From the NCBI GenBank assembly GCA_015698045.1, contig BLAL01000285.1, forward strand, positions 3,963,501 through 4,027,500: 64,000 nucleotides of DNA. The letters are read 5' to 3'. The stretch is from Rhizophagus clarus. Its lineage: Eukaryota > Glomeromycota > Glomeromycetes > Glomerales > Glomeraceae. This document shows positions 12,138 to 23,650 of the stretch, one piece after another. Position numbers and translations under genes: made by a program. Below the pieces are notes generated by a model. It was not told the DNA's origin. It did no database searches and was given only the letters and a program-made list of their open reading frames with translations. Positions within the stretch are counted from its first letter, which is position 1, and each line of letters starts with the position of its first letter.

Positions 12138-12326
12138 TTAGTTAATTCGCAACGATATAGATCCTATTTGTTCATTATTGTCTTCATATTCTGGAATAAT
12201 GATTTCTTGAATATTTTCACTATGGTTTCTAGTACGGTTAAAGATATTACTTTCTTCCTCCGACGAAATGCGATCGGCATCGGTTCTAGTATCGTTATGT
12301 TCAATAACTTCAATATGGGCTTCCAT
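12138..12326 (-). CDS. Short acidic ORF, uncertain
   Basis: A 62-aa frame from an ATG at 12326, rich in E, D, N and I (for example SSEEESNIFNRTRN, EIIIPEYEDNNEQ). It has no signal peptide, membrane helix or known motif. The composition differs from random AT-rich frames, which is the only argument that it codes. It may be one exon of a larger gene. Confidence 0.25.
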   Translation of the reverse strand: MEAHIEVIEHNDTRTDADRISSEEESNIFNRTRNHSENIQEIIIPEYEDNNEQIGSISLRIN

Positions 12327-12463
12327 GACAACAATTTAAAGACGAAGAAAAAAAAAAAATTTTTTTCGAGGGCTCGTATTTTACGGAATATTATCAGTTA
12401 TATAAATTATCAGCACATATCAGATATCACGAAATTTTACGCCAAATTTTGTAGCATAGCGCA

Positions 12464-12790
12464 TAGGGATGGTAAATTAACGGTTAATTATAATTTGGTT
12501 AATTAACCTGTTAATTAACTGTTAAATAACCGTTAATTAACTGTTAAATAACCATTAATTAACTGTTAATTAATCAATATATAACTATATATAATTTGAT
12601 TGTTATATTAAATTTAATATTATTTGACTTAAATTTAAAAAATCACGTGACTTAAATCTTCTTTTTGATTGGCTAATTTATAATTAACCAAATTAACGGT
12701 TAATTAACCAATTTTATCAATTATAATTAACTAAATTAACCGTTAATTAACCATGGTTAATTAACCACGGTTAATTAACCCCCATCCCTA
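12464..12790. mobile_element. 327-bp hAT-type MITE made of TTAATTAACCG repeats, TSD ATAGCGCA
   Basis: The ends are TAGGGATGG and CCATCCCTA, perfect inverted repeats of 9 bp, flanked by the 8-bp direct repeat ATAGCGCA at 12456-12463 and 12791-12798. The interior is almost entirely GTTAATTAACC-type palindromic repeats, with a central AT-rich part at 12590-12690. An 8-bp TSD and TAG ends point to hAT. The same terminal sequence recurs at 63847, next to TTAGGG repeats. Confidence 0.85.
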
Positions 12791-13089
12791 ATAGCGCATG
12801 TGTCACAGAATAAAGTTGCGCCGAATTCTAAGAGTGATAATAATAAACATAACAATTAGTAATAATAATAGAAAAAAAAAGGACAATCCGTCATGAAAGA
12901 TCGTTTCCATTATACCTTTTATGACCAGCATAATAACAAAATAGTCTCCTAAAATGAGGTGGCACAAAAAGTCATGGATCATCGGATCGCCAACTTGCTA
13001 TTTTCTGTAACGGAATATTGTACAGACATAAGACAAAAAGTACTGTAGCACAAGTTAAAACTGAACTGCTGAATTGCATAGTATCATTA

Positions 13090-13435
13090 GTGTTGTTAAC
13101 GGTCCGACTCGGTCCGACTTTCAAGCCGGGCCGATAGAAGTCGTGCCAAGTCGGACCGAACCGATTGAAATTGCAGCGGGCCGATGGGACCGATGGGTGG
13201 CTGATATTCCGGCCAAATTTGTAGTGCCGGCCAGAATCATAAATCACACAAGGAAAAATCTTTGTGCACCGATTCATAACGCGGGCCGAAATTTTTGTAA
13301 TTTTTGTAATTTTTGTAATGCCGGCCGGACCATCAGCCCGCTTCGACTTAGCCGGCCCCAAGTTGCAACTTGTGCAAGTCGATCGACCCCATCGGCATGG
13401 TTCGGCAAGCTGCGGCATGACTTAGACTTCATAAC
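13090..13435. other. GC-rich island rich in GGCCGA / GGTCCGAC motifs
   Basis: About 340 bp with roughly half GC inside DNA that is about a quarter GC. It contains repeated CGGTCCGACT, GCCGGGCCGAT, GCCGGCC and a triple AATTTTTGT run near 13290. Both strands are open over about 130 codons, as expected when GC is high and stops are rare, and neither translation looks like a protein. Internal inverted matches suggest a MITE-like insertion, but clear ends and a TSD were not found. Confidence 0.5.
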
Positions 13436-13721
13436 AAAAAGATCGACAAATCTTCTGTAATTAGACGCATTTCTGAATAATTTATTTGTTATATTTCATA
13501 ATAATGACAATAATTAAGATTATGAGATAAAAGAATTGATTTATTTTATTTTGATATTGAGAAAAGTTACGATTGCTCTAAATGTCACGTGAACTAGTAC
13601 AAAATATACCATAATTATCGATTATAGAAGTTTCAAAAGTTTACAAAGTTTCTGAAGTTTCCAAAGTTTCTATAGTTTCCTTGATTACTAGTCAGGTAAT
13701 ATCATTTGCTATAATACTATA

Positions 13722-14060
13722 CAACCACTAATCCACTACCCCAATCAATGTTACAATCATATAATTGACTTCTTATTACATAATCATCTTCGAATACATT
13801 TACTCCACCAACAAAAATATCACTGAGATATCTCTCTTCAGATACTGGTTGAATAAAATATTTACAAATTGTTTTTTCGAAGTCATTATTATTTCATAGA
13901 GTCAAAAGCTCATTTTTAACTATATAAAAACTGGTGATAGAAGATATCACGAATCTCATTCATTTTTTTATTGCGTATTACTTTTGTACCATCCCATAAA
14001 GTAATATATAGATCTTTAACATCAATGTACAGAATAATTGAAAAAGCTCTTCCAGTTCAT
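13722..14060 (-). pseudogene. Remnant of an unidentified protein-coding exon
   Basis: Reading the minus strand with a few stops gives protein-like sequence: GRAFSIILYIDVKDLYITLWDG, then after disruptions SEERYLSDIFVGGVNVFED and ending CNIDWGSGLVV. The composition (balanced charged and aromatic residues, Gly turns) is unlike the surrounding AT-rich noise. At least three stops interrupt it. Family not recognised. Confidence 0.35.
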
Positions 14061-14085
14061 ACGACCTATTAATCATTGAACATTT

Positions 14086-14185
14086 TAATTGTATGCTCGA
14101 TCGCGATTCTGCTGAGTTATGAAGTCGATAATGAACCAGCTGATTGTGAGTTAGAAACCAACTCCGGACTCCGATATTGTTATAT
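14086..14185. repeat. Dispersed 100-bp repeat, copy A (copy B at 20796-20905)
   Basis: The block AACATTTTAATTG(T)ATGCTCG..GCTGAGTTATGA..GAACCAGCTGATTGTGAGTTAG..GACTCCG..ATTGTTA occurs here and again at 20796-20905 with about 85-90% identity, same orientation. It has no coding frame. It may be part of a SINE-like or MITE family, but no ends are evident. Confidence 0.6.
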
Positions 14186-14306
14186 CTATCATTAAGAGTA
14201 TTCTCACATAATGTATTTTTCTTAATTTAATGCTATATTAATATGTATTGTTAAAAGACATATAAATTACAGCATACCAGAATTGGCTTTTAGATATAAA
14301 ACAAGT

Positions 14307-14477
14307 ATGGAGAAAAAAAGGTGTGGCATTTGTAAAATAGAACAAAAATGCCACTGCATTTATTCTTTTATTGAATGGTGCAAAAGACTTCAATGCAATG
14401 ATAATACTTTTCACACACATTATTTTTGCAATACTTATTATTATATTTTTTTAAAGGAACAAAGTATGAATATGTAA
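14307..14477 (+). CDS. Short Cys-rich ORF, uncertain
   Basis: From an ATG at 14307 a 56-aa frame reads MEKKRCGICKIEQKCHC and continues with scattered Cys and His. The CxxC and CxC pairs could bind zinc. Nothing else supports it, and it may be an exon of a decayed gene. Confidence 0.2.
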   Translation: MEKKRCGICKIEQKCHCIYSFIEWCKRLQCNDNTFHTHYFCNTYYYIFLKEQSMNM

Positions 14478-15376
14478 AAAAAAATAAAAATAAAAAGTAA
14501 TTGTTAGTTGTAATGATAAAAATCAAGCGTATAAATGAAAATAAATCACTTTGCAGAGAATTAATTTTAAAAGCAAAGGATCTTATATACATCGATTAGA
14601 ATTTTAAAATAACTAGATTGACAATCATATAAAGTTAATTTAATTTCTTAAATTTCACTAAAATGGCATGCCGTATCTGTATACATCTAAAAAAGTAATA
14701 AAAGGTTAGTAATAAAAAACGAAAAAAAAACAGAAAGAGAAAAAAAGTAAGACTCACCTTTCTGTCAAAATGGAACCTAAAAACAACCAAGTCTAAAAAA
14801 AGTGCAAACAAGATAATAAAAGTGGTAATGAGAGTAGAAGCAAACTTTTCTGCCATGTATAGTATGATTTTCCATACCAAAGACTTAGACCACTTTTTCT
14901 TTTCTCTTTTTCTCGAATTATTAGAGTTGTCTGGGGAGGTTAAACAATCTTACAGATTATAATAATATCAAACAAATAAAAAATATGGGAATATCATAAT
15001 GAAAAACAATAATTATTTGACAGATCCAGAAAAGTTTGAAATCGCATCACTGGTGTTTGGTTCAATTTTGATTTTTTAGAAAATTATTTTTTGATTACAC
15101 TGTGATGATTATGTATTTGTCTTAATAGTGGCGCTATTTTTCTGCTTAGCCCAACTTAAGCCAAGATTAAATCATTATGATCGTTATGTTATCAGTTATT
15201 ATAGGACTTTATAGGAGTTCTTTAAGTACCTTGACGTGTCATAATTTAATCTCAGTTTAAATATTAAGTCTCAACCTACATTGAAATAAATACGCTCCTG
15301 ATTCCACAAATTTTGAAAAATAGAAAAAAATTCTTTTTTTAATAATAAAATTGACAATCAACAAAACAAAACTAAC

Positions 15377-15748
15377 ATGAAATTAATCTTTTTTTTGTTT
15401 CTCTTGACCACCCTTGCTGCTATTAATTCAGCAAGTGAAAGTGATGCTCATGTAAACGTTGAGTGTACATATACTTCCTGTGAATTCACTGTTTATATTA
15501 TTAATGGAACTTTTAAAGGACGATTTAACTCAATTGGTTCAGGAATTACACAATATTGGGGCAAATTGAATGCAACTAGCGTGGTCGAGACTAAGACTGC
15601 AACACATTTTAATTTTGATTTAAGTTTTTATGATATGAGGATTGATTTCAGGGATAGAACTGAACGAATAGTTGGAGAATTGATTGCATCAACAAGCTTT
15701 GTTTCACCTTTTATCGGAAAAGGTACAGTATACGGAGAATGGATGTGA
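15377..15748 (+). CDS. Small secreted protein, unknown function
   Basis: A single-exon 123-aa protein from an ATG at 15377. Residues 1-18 (MKLIFFLFLLTTLAAINS) form a textbook signal peptide with basic n-region, hydrophobic core and small residues before the cut. The mature part is short, beta-strand-rich, has a cysteine pair (CTYTSC), N-glycosylation sequons (NGT, NAT) and ends in GKGTVYGEWM. It is intact and its codon use is less AT-biased than the flanks. Size, secretion and orphan character suit a candidate apoplastic or effector-like protein of a symbiotic fungus, but function is unknown. Confidence 0.7.
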   Translation: MKLIFFLFLLTTLAAINSASESDAHVNVECTYTSCEFTVYIINGTFKGRFNSIGSGITQYWGKLNATSVVETKTATHFNFDLSFYDMRIDFRDRTERIVGELIASTSFVSPFIGKGTVYGEWM

Positions 15749-15749
15749 A

Positions 15750-16985
15750 GATAAATAATATATAATGGAGTTCGCACAAATATTACAAGTAAAAAAATTT
15801 GATTTAAATAATTTTTGGTTGATATGTAAAAATTACGTACAGACTAAATATCAATTTATTATTACAATTTGTTGTAGCAGAACTAATGTTATATAAATAA
15901 AAATTCTTATTTAAATATATTTTAATAATTTTAACAAAATTTTAAAATAATTTGAATTCAAAATAAATCAATTAACATGCATAATTTTAAACTAAAACAT
16001 AAAAATCTTTATTGATAATATTCTCTCTTCCTTATCTTCTTGAGTGATAATCACACATTTTTTTAGTATTGTAATTAATTATAGTTTGTACACAGTTCAA
16101 ATACAATTTCTCTGATTATTTTATTTTAGCTGCCTTCTGGTCTATTTTGTTTATGATAATATATTGACTATACATGCATGCTCTTGTCATAATATATCAA
16201 TTTTCATGTGGCAGCATAAATGATTCTGTATCGACATCAATTCTAACATTGTGAGTTCGACGTTTAGTACAGAAAAGTACTAATTATCTCTTACATTAAC
16301 TGCTTATGTAAATGACCGTTATTCCAATTATTTGCCTGTTAGTGATCGGTCGATGAGACCTGTACAAATAAAGATTTTAATAATTAACAAAACTATTATA
16401 ATTTTTTCTTACTTGATTTTTTCTGATTTTTCATTCCAAGTCGGCAAAGTGCACTATTTCGAATGTAAAATGGTCCATTACATAATCAATAATTCATTAT
16501 CAACACCGGTTTACTAACATGTTGTAACCGCGTAAATTTGTCCACGAATTGAATTCTATCATTGCTTTGAGTTTCAAAGAAATAGGTAAATAAAAAATAA
16601 ATAATAACACATTCATTTTTACAAGAATAAATATGATACAATCATCGCAGATACACACCCTCCATTAATAATGTTATTACATGTAGAAGGAACACCTTGC
16701 ATTAATTGTGGTGTTTCTTGACTTGAAGACGGGTGACACAATTAGAATGTTCGACATCATCATTATAATTCACAAGTCCGTATAATTCCAAAGGTATATC
16801 CTTAACTAATTTAACTAATTCAGATCTTAAAATGACTATGTATCTAAACCATCAGATTTAAATTAAAGCATTATCAATATAACTTCTCTACAAAGAATTA
16901 TTTTGAATACTTGAATGATCAGAAAAGCATTGCATAGTTTTATAGTTTGCAGCTGATGCAAAGTTTTTTATTTCTCTACTAGTTT
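15750..16985. other. Intergenic stretch with no supported gene
   Basis: AT-rich. A short minus-strand stretch near 16660-16740 reads protein-like (SSQETPQLMQGVPST) but is too short to call. Nothing else seen. Confidence 0.4.
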
Positions 16986-17237
16986 CTAATAGGTAAAGAT
17001 TATTAAAGGATCGTGCTTTATTATGTGAATCAATATCATCCCAAGATAGATACAATGATAATTTGGTGACGAACACGTGACTGCTAGGTCACAAAACACC
17101 AGGTTGCTGTAAAAATAGGCTATAAAACTGCATCTGATGATGGCACAAGCGATTAAATAGACACTTAATGTCATGACAGTATGACACGATGATATTGCAG
17201 ATCCTATATATTTAATTACACAATCATACCAAGCCAT
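16986..17237 (-). CDS. Short hydrophobic ORF, possibly a membrane-protein exon
   Basis: From an ATG at 17237 the 83-aa frame has a hydrophobic segment (TVMTLSVYLIACAIIRCSFIAYF) and several Cys. A GTGTTT donor-like site after residue 45 raises the chance that only the first part is exonic. No family recognised; it may be noise. Confidence 0.25.
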   Translation of the reverse strand: MAWYDCVIKYIGSAISSCHTVMTLSVYLIACAIIRCSFIAYFYSNLVFCDLAVTCSSPNYHCIYLGMILIHIIKHDPLIIFTY

Positions 17238-17941
17238 TATATAGTTGTTTTAAATAAATCTTGAAAAAAATCTCAAGCCCCTTATTTTTGCTACATGCTG
17301 TTCGTCCAAGTTTGCTTAAAAAATAGATAACGATAATTGCGGCAAAATGGTATTTCCATGTGATAGATTTTGCTGTAATCTCAAAATTAAAATTCGTGAA
17401 ATCATTGTTACTGCTTAACTGCTAGAGACACAAAAATAGATTATAATATTTAGGAAAAGATGACTAAACCCTAGGGACTATGATTTTCTGGGTTTAGGAT
17501 AAAAGTATCTTATTTGTTTGCCTCATTACTTATTAAGTGCAAAACACGATTAATCTAAAGACCCGAATATCAAATTAATGCATGGTATTATTATTATTAT
17601 TTAAGAATCAGATTTTTCTTCATAATTTAATAAATTGGTCTTTGACAAGAAATACATATAGTATCTCTTATTGGCTATACCTATAATTAGTTAGTATATC
17701 AAAATACCATAAGAATCTGTCAAATTTTTATTTTAGGGTTTTCTCGAATGTTTTTTTTCTATTAGAAAATATGAAAAAAGCATGATCCGATTTTCAGTAT
17801 TACATCTGCATTATACTCACGAAAATTATGACCACGTATTAAAACATATATAATTCTGCATTCTTCGAAATACGAGCATATCTTCGCTTTTATGAAAGGA
17901 ACTCGCAAATATCAATTCATAGTACATGTGTAACCCATCAC

Positions 17942-18101
17942 TTTATCACCGTTTTCAAAATGGTTGATGCTGGGATATTTGGATACTGGATGAAAACCGG
18001 ATGAAAACTGGACGAATAATGGATGAAACCCAGGCGAATATTGGTATTCGAATATTTTATCATAAATTAATGGCATCAACCATTTTGAAAACGGCGATAA
18101 A
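17942..18101. mobile_element. 160-bp MITE with 28-bp terminal inverted repeats
   Basis: The left end TTTATCACCGTTTTCAAAAT and the inverted right end TTTATCGCCGTTTTCAAAAT, both continuing GGTTGATGC, match over about 29 bp with one mismatch. The interior has GGATGAAAACCGGATGAAAAC-type repeats. No clear TSD. No protein coding. Confidence 0.7.
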
Positions 18102-18205
18102 TTCGCTCAGAAAGCTTACCGTTACAAATTGAATTTTCAAATCAATAGTTTATAAATAGATGTCACACAAAATTTAATTATAATAGTCAAAAATTTAATT
18201 TAAAA

Positions 18206-18290
18206 ATGGTGTAATACAAAAATTTTTTGGCATTTCGTAGAATGCAATTAAAAAATTTAATAATGCCAAAAATGACTAATACACCACTTT
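18206..18290. repeat. Short inverted repeat (hairpin)
   Basis: GGTGTAATACAAAAATTTTTTGGCATT and its near-complement AATGCCAAAAATGACTAATACACC frame about 30 bp of AT-rich loop. It would form an 85-nt hairpin and may be a minimal MITE. Confidence 0.5.
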
Positions 18291-18301
18291 TACCGGATTG
18301 C

Positions 18302-18598
18302 AAGTTTTAGATAGGAAATCCTTTTAGATATATCTTGGGAATGGATCTTTACGAAAGATTATGAACTCTCAATACAATAAAATTATTTATCGTATATAAA
18401 ACTTAATACCATTTAAGTCTATTTCCCAAGTAATAATAAATTTCAAATAATGGAAAATCCCTTTAGATAAACTTTGGGAATGGATCTTTACGAAAGATTG
18501 GATTTTTTTCATATACAAGTAATACAACACTTAATGGAATATCATTTTAAATACCATTTAAGTCTATTTACTAAGTATTAATAATTTTCCAATAATGG
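18302..18598. repeat. Tandem duplication, two units of about 145 bp
   Basis: GGAAA(A)TCC.TTTTAGATA.A.CTTGGG followed by AATGGATCTTTACGAAAGAT and later TACCATTTAAGTCTATTT..CCAAGTA occurs twice in a row. The duplication lies directly upstream of the gene beginning at 18907 and could include its promoter. Confidence 0.65.
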
Positions 18599-18906
18599 TA
18601 TATATGCAAACATTAATGATTAACCAAATAAATAACCAAACGTCACATTGCAAAATACGACACCAAGCCTGGATTTGGCACTGTACCACCTGTCGATACG
18701 AAAAAGGTATTTACTATAATGTGGATTTACTGCATGTTCATATATCCATTTTCACATATATTATACAACCTATGATAAAACCTAATGGAGCATTACGCCC
18801 ATATAAACAAATAATACATTTGACTTTGAAATTATCTCAAAATGAGTTTTTGAAAAAGGTATAAATGATACCAAATCTTATGTTGATAAATCTAATTTCT
18901 GCTAAA

Positions 18907-19660
18907 ATGGCTCAACAATTTATTGTCAACTGTGTATATAATGATAACTCTACTTTAAAGGCTCTAAAGGATCCAAAAGATGAAACTTATGTTACTTTCA
19001 CTATTTATCAAACTCATCCTAACCAAATTTCTGGTTTAGATGTACTTGCGTGGCAAAAAGTTGATGTGTTTCCTGGTGGTCAAGAAGCCGTCACATGGAA
19101 TGAAACCTATAATGCTTACCTTACCAAATATGTTGATAATCCATCAGTTGGTAAAATATATTCTAGCAGTCAAAGAAAAACTGCAAGCTTCAAAGATGAA
19201 TTTATAGTCGCCGATGAAGTAAGAAAAGAATCAAATCTTTGTTATTTTTTTTAAAAATAATAAAAACCGAGATTTACTTATGAAACATTAACATATCTTT
19301 TAGCAAGGTATACAATATATACAGAAAAAAGATTCCTCTAGTGAAGATAATACAATCTCAATTCTAAACACATTTGTAAACGCGGCTAATATTGGTCTTG
19401 GAATGGATGATTCTTTGGCTTTAGGAATTGCCGATGTCCCAGACATTAATACAATTTTTAAAATCTCCCCAATCTATTATCTTAATGTTTATACTAATTT
19501 GATATTAGGACAGGTGATTTCTAGTGTCGGATTAATCGGTGATTCTAGAATATTGCAATTTCCACCCAATAAATCATTAGCTACTGCAACCTTGACAAAA
19601 ACTGGTCAAGTCTTTGATTTAAAAATTGAATATTTCATTCTCCCCAAGAAGATTACTTAA
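18907..19660 (+). CDS. Two-exon gene, conserved-looking protein of unknown function
   Basis: Exon 1 runs from an ATG at 18907 to 19218 (ending ..IVADE), the intron is GTAAGA..TTTTAG (19219-19303), and exon 2 runs 19304-19660. The predicted protein is about 222 aa with no signal peptide or membrane helix; an earlier in-frame ATG at 18865 is possible, but MAQQF is preferred because the preceding residues are noise-like. It begins with beta-strand-like segments (QFIVNCVYND, ETYVTFTIYQTH) and ends with ATLTKTGQVFDLKIEYFILPKK. Both exons are free of stops and less AT-rich than the flanks. It looks like an intact host gene; family not recognised. Confidence 0.65.
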
Positions 19661-19896
19661 ATCACCGCTTCTAATTCTTTATTATTATGTTTTTCCTGAT
19701 GGAATGTAGTTATCTGATAAATTTTGATCACGTTAATACCAAACTATTGTTTTATTTTATTTTTTTTACTTTCATTTTATTTTTATCCCGGTATAAATAT
19801 TAGTGAAATAAAATTTTAAAATTGACACGGTTACCCAGTTTATATTAATCAAAAAAAGAAATCATGTTATTATGTGCAATTCATTTTTTAATAAAT

Positions 19897-20277
19897 CTAT
19901 ATACCCATTAATTTATTTAATGCTTTATCCAATATAGTTTGTACTGTAACAAATTGGTAATTATTTTTTTCTGAACAAAAAAAACAATAATCCATCTTTA
20001 ATAAATCATTTTCTGATTTATTTTTTAATTCATTATCCAATTTCTTTAATGAATCATAATTAATATTTTTATTCACTTTCTTCATTTTTCTGCTATGAAG
20101 ATCCTGCATTGATATAACTTTTAATTTAAGAACTAAATTTGATTTTGAAATAACCTCCTGTTGTTCCCTACTACATCCACATACAAAAATATTGACAAAC
20201 TTATACCGGTTACTCCCATTAGGTTTTTTATTCTTAGTAATAAGCTTCATTTCAGAAACCCATTTATCAACTGGCAA
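19897..20277 (-). pseudogene. Lys-rich ORF fragment, possibly of transposon origin
   Basis: The frame reads about 126 aa (KWVSEMKLITKNKKPNGSNRYKF.., CGCSREQQEVISKSN.., YCFFCSEKNNYQF) without an ATG at its 5' end, so it is partial. A CxC and a later CFFC could form a zinc site. The composition is protein-like, but no family is recognised; 20280-20330 upstream continues similar sequence in another frame. Confidence 0.35.
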
Positions 20278-20795
20278 TAAAAGTTTATTGTGTTTTGCAA
20301 TGTGGCCTCATTATAATCTCGAAATTTTTTGATATTTTTTTTTTATGAAATTCGATTATTTTTTTTTTGAATGGATCTATATTACCTTTGAACATTTGTT
20401 CGTACACATCCTAATAAAAAGAATAATTAATTAATATTTTTAAATTTAGAATAAAAAAAAGCAAAAAATTACACATTCAGTTTTTAAATTTCAGATTGTC
20501 TATCAAATATAACTAAAATCTTGAATTAAATTCACCATAATTAGCACGTAATAACGTACAAACTAACTATACAAGAGAAATATACGATCCAAATTTCTTG
20601 AGGGCGGAGTTGCTCAGTATATTTAAACACTTGCTTGAAATGCCCATTTAATTTTGAAATTGATGCCATCGCCAAAAGTTCGAGAAGAGCTTCCAGATGG
20701 GGAACTATCAGGTTTCTTTATAGTTAGATCACAACTCACTGAATTTGACAAGCCTATAAGTGAGTGAGTTTAACTACGATTCTATTAACCATGAT

Positions 20796-20905
20796 GTAGA
20801 TATCGAACATTTTAATTGTTTGCTCGATAGCAATTCCGCTGAGTTATGAGGTTGATAACGAACCAGCTGATTGTGAGTTAGGAACAGACTCCGGTATTGT
20901 TATTT
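20796..20905. repeat. Dispersed 100-bp repeat, copy B
   Basis: Second copy of the block at 14086-14185, same strand, with ATTGTTTGCTCGATAGCAATTCCGC in place of ATTGTATGCTCGATCGCGATTCTGC. No coding potential. Confidence 0.6.
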
Positions 20906-20954
20906 GATTCAGATATTTAGTTCATGCATCTATCCGAATTATATCCACTGGTCA

Positions 20955-21330
20955 AAATTGATGCTATCAGGTACGTATCAGGTACATATCGGCTACCTGA
21001 TATGTACCTGATATGTGTGAAATATGTGTATGCTATTTAATAATACTACACATATCGGGTACCTAATATGTACCCGTCAGATGCAGAAAATTGGTGACAT
21101 ATAACATACATATCAGGTACATTTCTCATACATATTGGGTAGTTAAATATTGGTTACATATCATAGATTTATTGGGTACCTGATATATTTTAAAAAAATA
21201 TCAGACAGATATTATACACTTATCGGATAGTGCTAATAAGTATCCTATATATACCCAATATGTATCCTATTTGTATTTGAAATATAAGCATAATTTCATA
21301 ATTTTCACACATATCAGATAGCCGAAAAGT
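20955..21330. repeat. Cluster of ATATC(A/G)GGTAC repeats
   Basis: TATCAGGTAC, its inverted form GTACCTGATA and degenerate relatives (ATATCGGGTACC, CATATTGGGTAG) occur more than ten times in about 350 bp, in both orientations. The cluster ends about 110 bp before the long-TIR transposon starts. It could be an old MITE or a binding-site cluster. Confidence 0.5.
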
Positions 21331-21439
21331 ATAGCATTTATGGGGCATTAATAGTAGTAGATTTATAATTTAAATACAATTGTAATTTAAAAGTAATTTA
21401 ATTCATTTAATTGTAATTACTGAAAGTTTTATCATATTT

Positions 21440-22575
21440 GCCGATCTTCGGAATTAGTCAAAAAATTAAAAAAAAAAAAAAAAAATATTTTTTTAAAAAT
21501 CATGTTACTTAAGTTTCACAAACCCAAATTATATCGCATTAGACGTCATTGTTACGCATAATTACAAAAAAAAAAATTTTTTTAAAACCGAGATAATAAG
21601 TATTCTCTTCCTGTCTACTCCCCATCAACCTCCCCATCAACTTCCCCATCACTTTTCAAGTTACCCAACCAAGTGTTTTACAAACAATTTTAGTAATATT
21701 TTTTATATTAAATATAAATTTAACCATTTTTTTTATTATTTAATCCATTAATTAATAAAAAAAACGAGATTTTTCAGCAAAGATGTTAATTTAACATTTT
21801 AAGATTTGTAAAAAAGAAACTCGGGTAATTAATGAAATAAAAAGGAATTTTTTATACACTGTAAAACGCTTCTAAGAGATGGGCACATTTGAAACAAATT
21901 AAATTTTTTTTTTTCATTTCTTTTTTTCTTTTTAGTTAAGTAATAGGTGAGCTCTCAGGAGGAAAAATTATCATTATTAGTTTTTTTAATTTTGGATGCA
22001 AAGAATGTTAGCTAACGAAAACTTCCTTTCAAAAGTTCTCACCCGAAGGAGTGGCATTGACATTATTATCAACGTCATGTGGATTTTGATATTCGTATTG
22101 TTGAACCATTAGTGGAGCTCTGATCAATAGAATGTGCGTCCTTAAAATAAGAAAAAAACATTAGAAATTTTAATAATAAATAAAAACTTCTTTCTCCATT
22201 ACTTAATTATTAAATATTATTTTTATTCAATCATGTCAATAAAAAAATCAAAAAATTTACCGAAAAAGAGCCAAAGAAAAAAATTGTCCTATGGAAGCTA
22301 GTGAAATTTAGCTTTTTTGAATATAGTTACCTAAAAATGAGCGAGTATAGGTAAAATTTTTTTAAGAATTTTCTACTTGGTGATTTCTTGGAACGTACTT
22401 GCATGGGCGAGTTTTGGAGTTGTTTTTAGAGTTCACTATATAATGTGACTAATCAAAATTTTCTTTAATTTAGGGCCATCTTTTTGATCTGGAAAGAGAT
22501 TGGGATAAAGAATGAACGGAAATATAGATGAAGATGAGAGGGAAAGGAAGGATTAAGAACAAAAAAACCAAAGAT
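21440..22575 (+). repeat. Left terminal inverted repeat of the 8.9-kb element
   Basis: Inverted match of 29165-30314. Contains the sequence around 22040-22150 (GGTGGCATTGACATT-like, ATGTGGATTTTGATATTCG, GAGCTCTGATCAATAGAATG) that reappears complemented near 29620-29720. Confidence 0.8.
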
Positions 22576-22576
22576 A

Positions 22577-23650
22577 TCCGCCGATCCTCAAAAAAAAAAA
22601 AAAAAATTTTTTTTTTTAAAATCTTGTTATTTAAGTTTCACAAACCAAAATTATATCGCACTAGGCATTACACGCATAATTACAAAAAAAAAAAATTTTA
22701 AAACCGTGATAATAAATATTCTCTTCTCTTCCTGTCTACTCTACAACAATTTCCCCATCACTTTTCAAGTTACCAAACCAAAGAGTTTTGCAAACAAATT
22801 TTAGTAATATTTTTTACATTAAATATGAATATAACCATTTTTTTATTATTTATCCATTAATTAATAAAAAAACAAATTTTCGGCTAGGATAAGATTGTAA
22901 AGGTAATTAATGGAATAAAAAGGGATTTTTTATATACTGTAAAACATTTCTAAGAGACGAAGCAAATTGAATCAATTATTTTTCATTTTCCTTTTTTTTA
23001 GTATACTTGATAATCGATGAGGAAAAACATATTATCATTAGGAATGCACGATGACTAATTGGTTTAATTATGTCTTCCTTTCAAAAGTTCTTCCCCTTTT
23101 TAAAAGATTGGTATCGATCTTATTATTAACAGCATGCGAATTTTAATGTTTGCGTATCATTGAAACTATGACAGAGCTCTGATCGAGAGTATTGGCATTA
23201 TTAAATAGAAAAATGTTAGAAATATTCACAGATTAAAAAAAAAACTCTCTCTCTATTATTTACCTAAAGTCCCGATCAGCAGCTCTAGTATCTACAATAA
23301 AAATTTAACTTTTTTTGAACATATACGAACTAAAACCTAAAATGTTTATCATATTAATGAATAATAATATTATTGTTTAACAAAGTCAATTAAAAAAAAA
23401 TCATTTTTACCAGCAATGATTAAATTCAGTATAATGTCCCTTAATTCTTTATCATTTAATTTTACTCCATTTTCATATTCAGCATTCATGAAAAGGTTAA
23501 GAATATCCTTGGGATTTTTCGAACAACTATTGGGTGAGTTTCGGAGATGTTTTTTAAAAGTTCTTTGTAGAACGTGGCTAATTAAAATTTTCTTTTAGTT
23601 TAGGATCATCTTTTAGTTTTGGAGACGAACAATAAAGAAATGGGATAAAG
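22577..23650 (+). repeat. Diverged tandem copy of the left arm
   Basis: Begins CCGCCGATCCTC.. and follows the left arm in order (TTTAAGTTTCACAAACC, CCATCACTTTTCAAGTTACC, TGTAAAAC.TTTCTAAGAG, CAGAGCTCTGATCGAGA), but with many more substitutions and small deletions. It shows that the left end was doubled, for example by insertion of one family member into the end of another. Confidence 0.65.

Noticed and set aside
13074..13460. Overlapping ORFs of 128 and 148 aa on opposite strands
   Set aside because: Open because of high GC and low stop density; composition is motif-repeat driven and neither looks like a protein.
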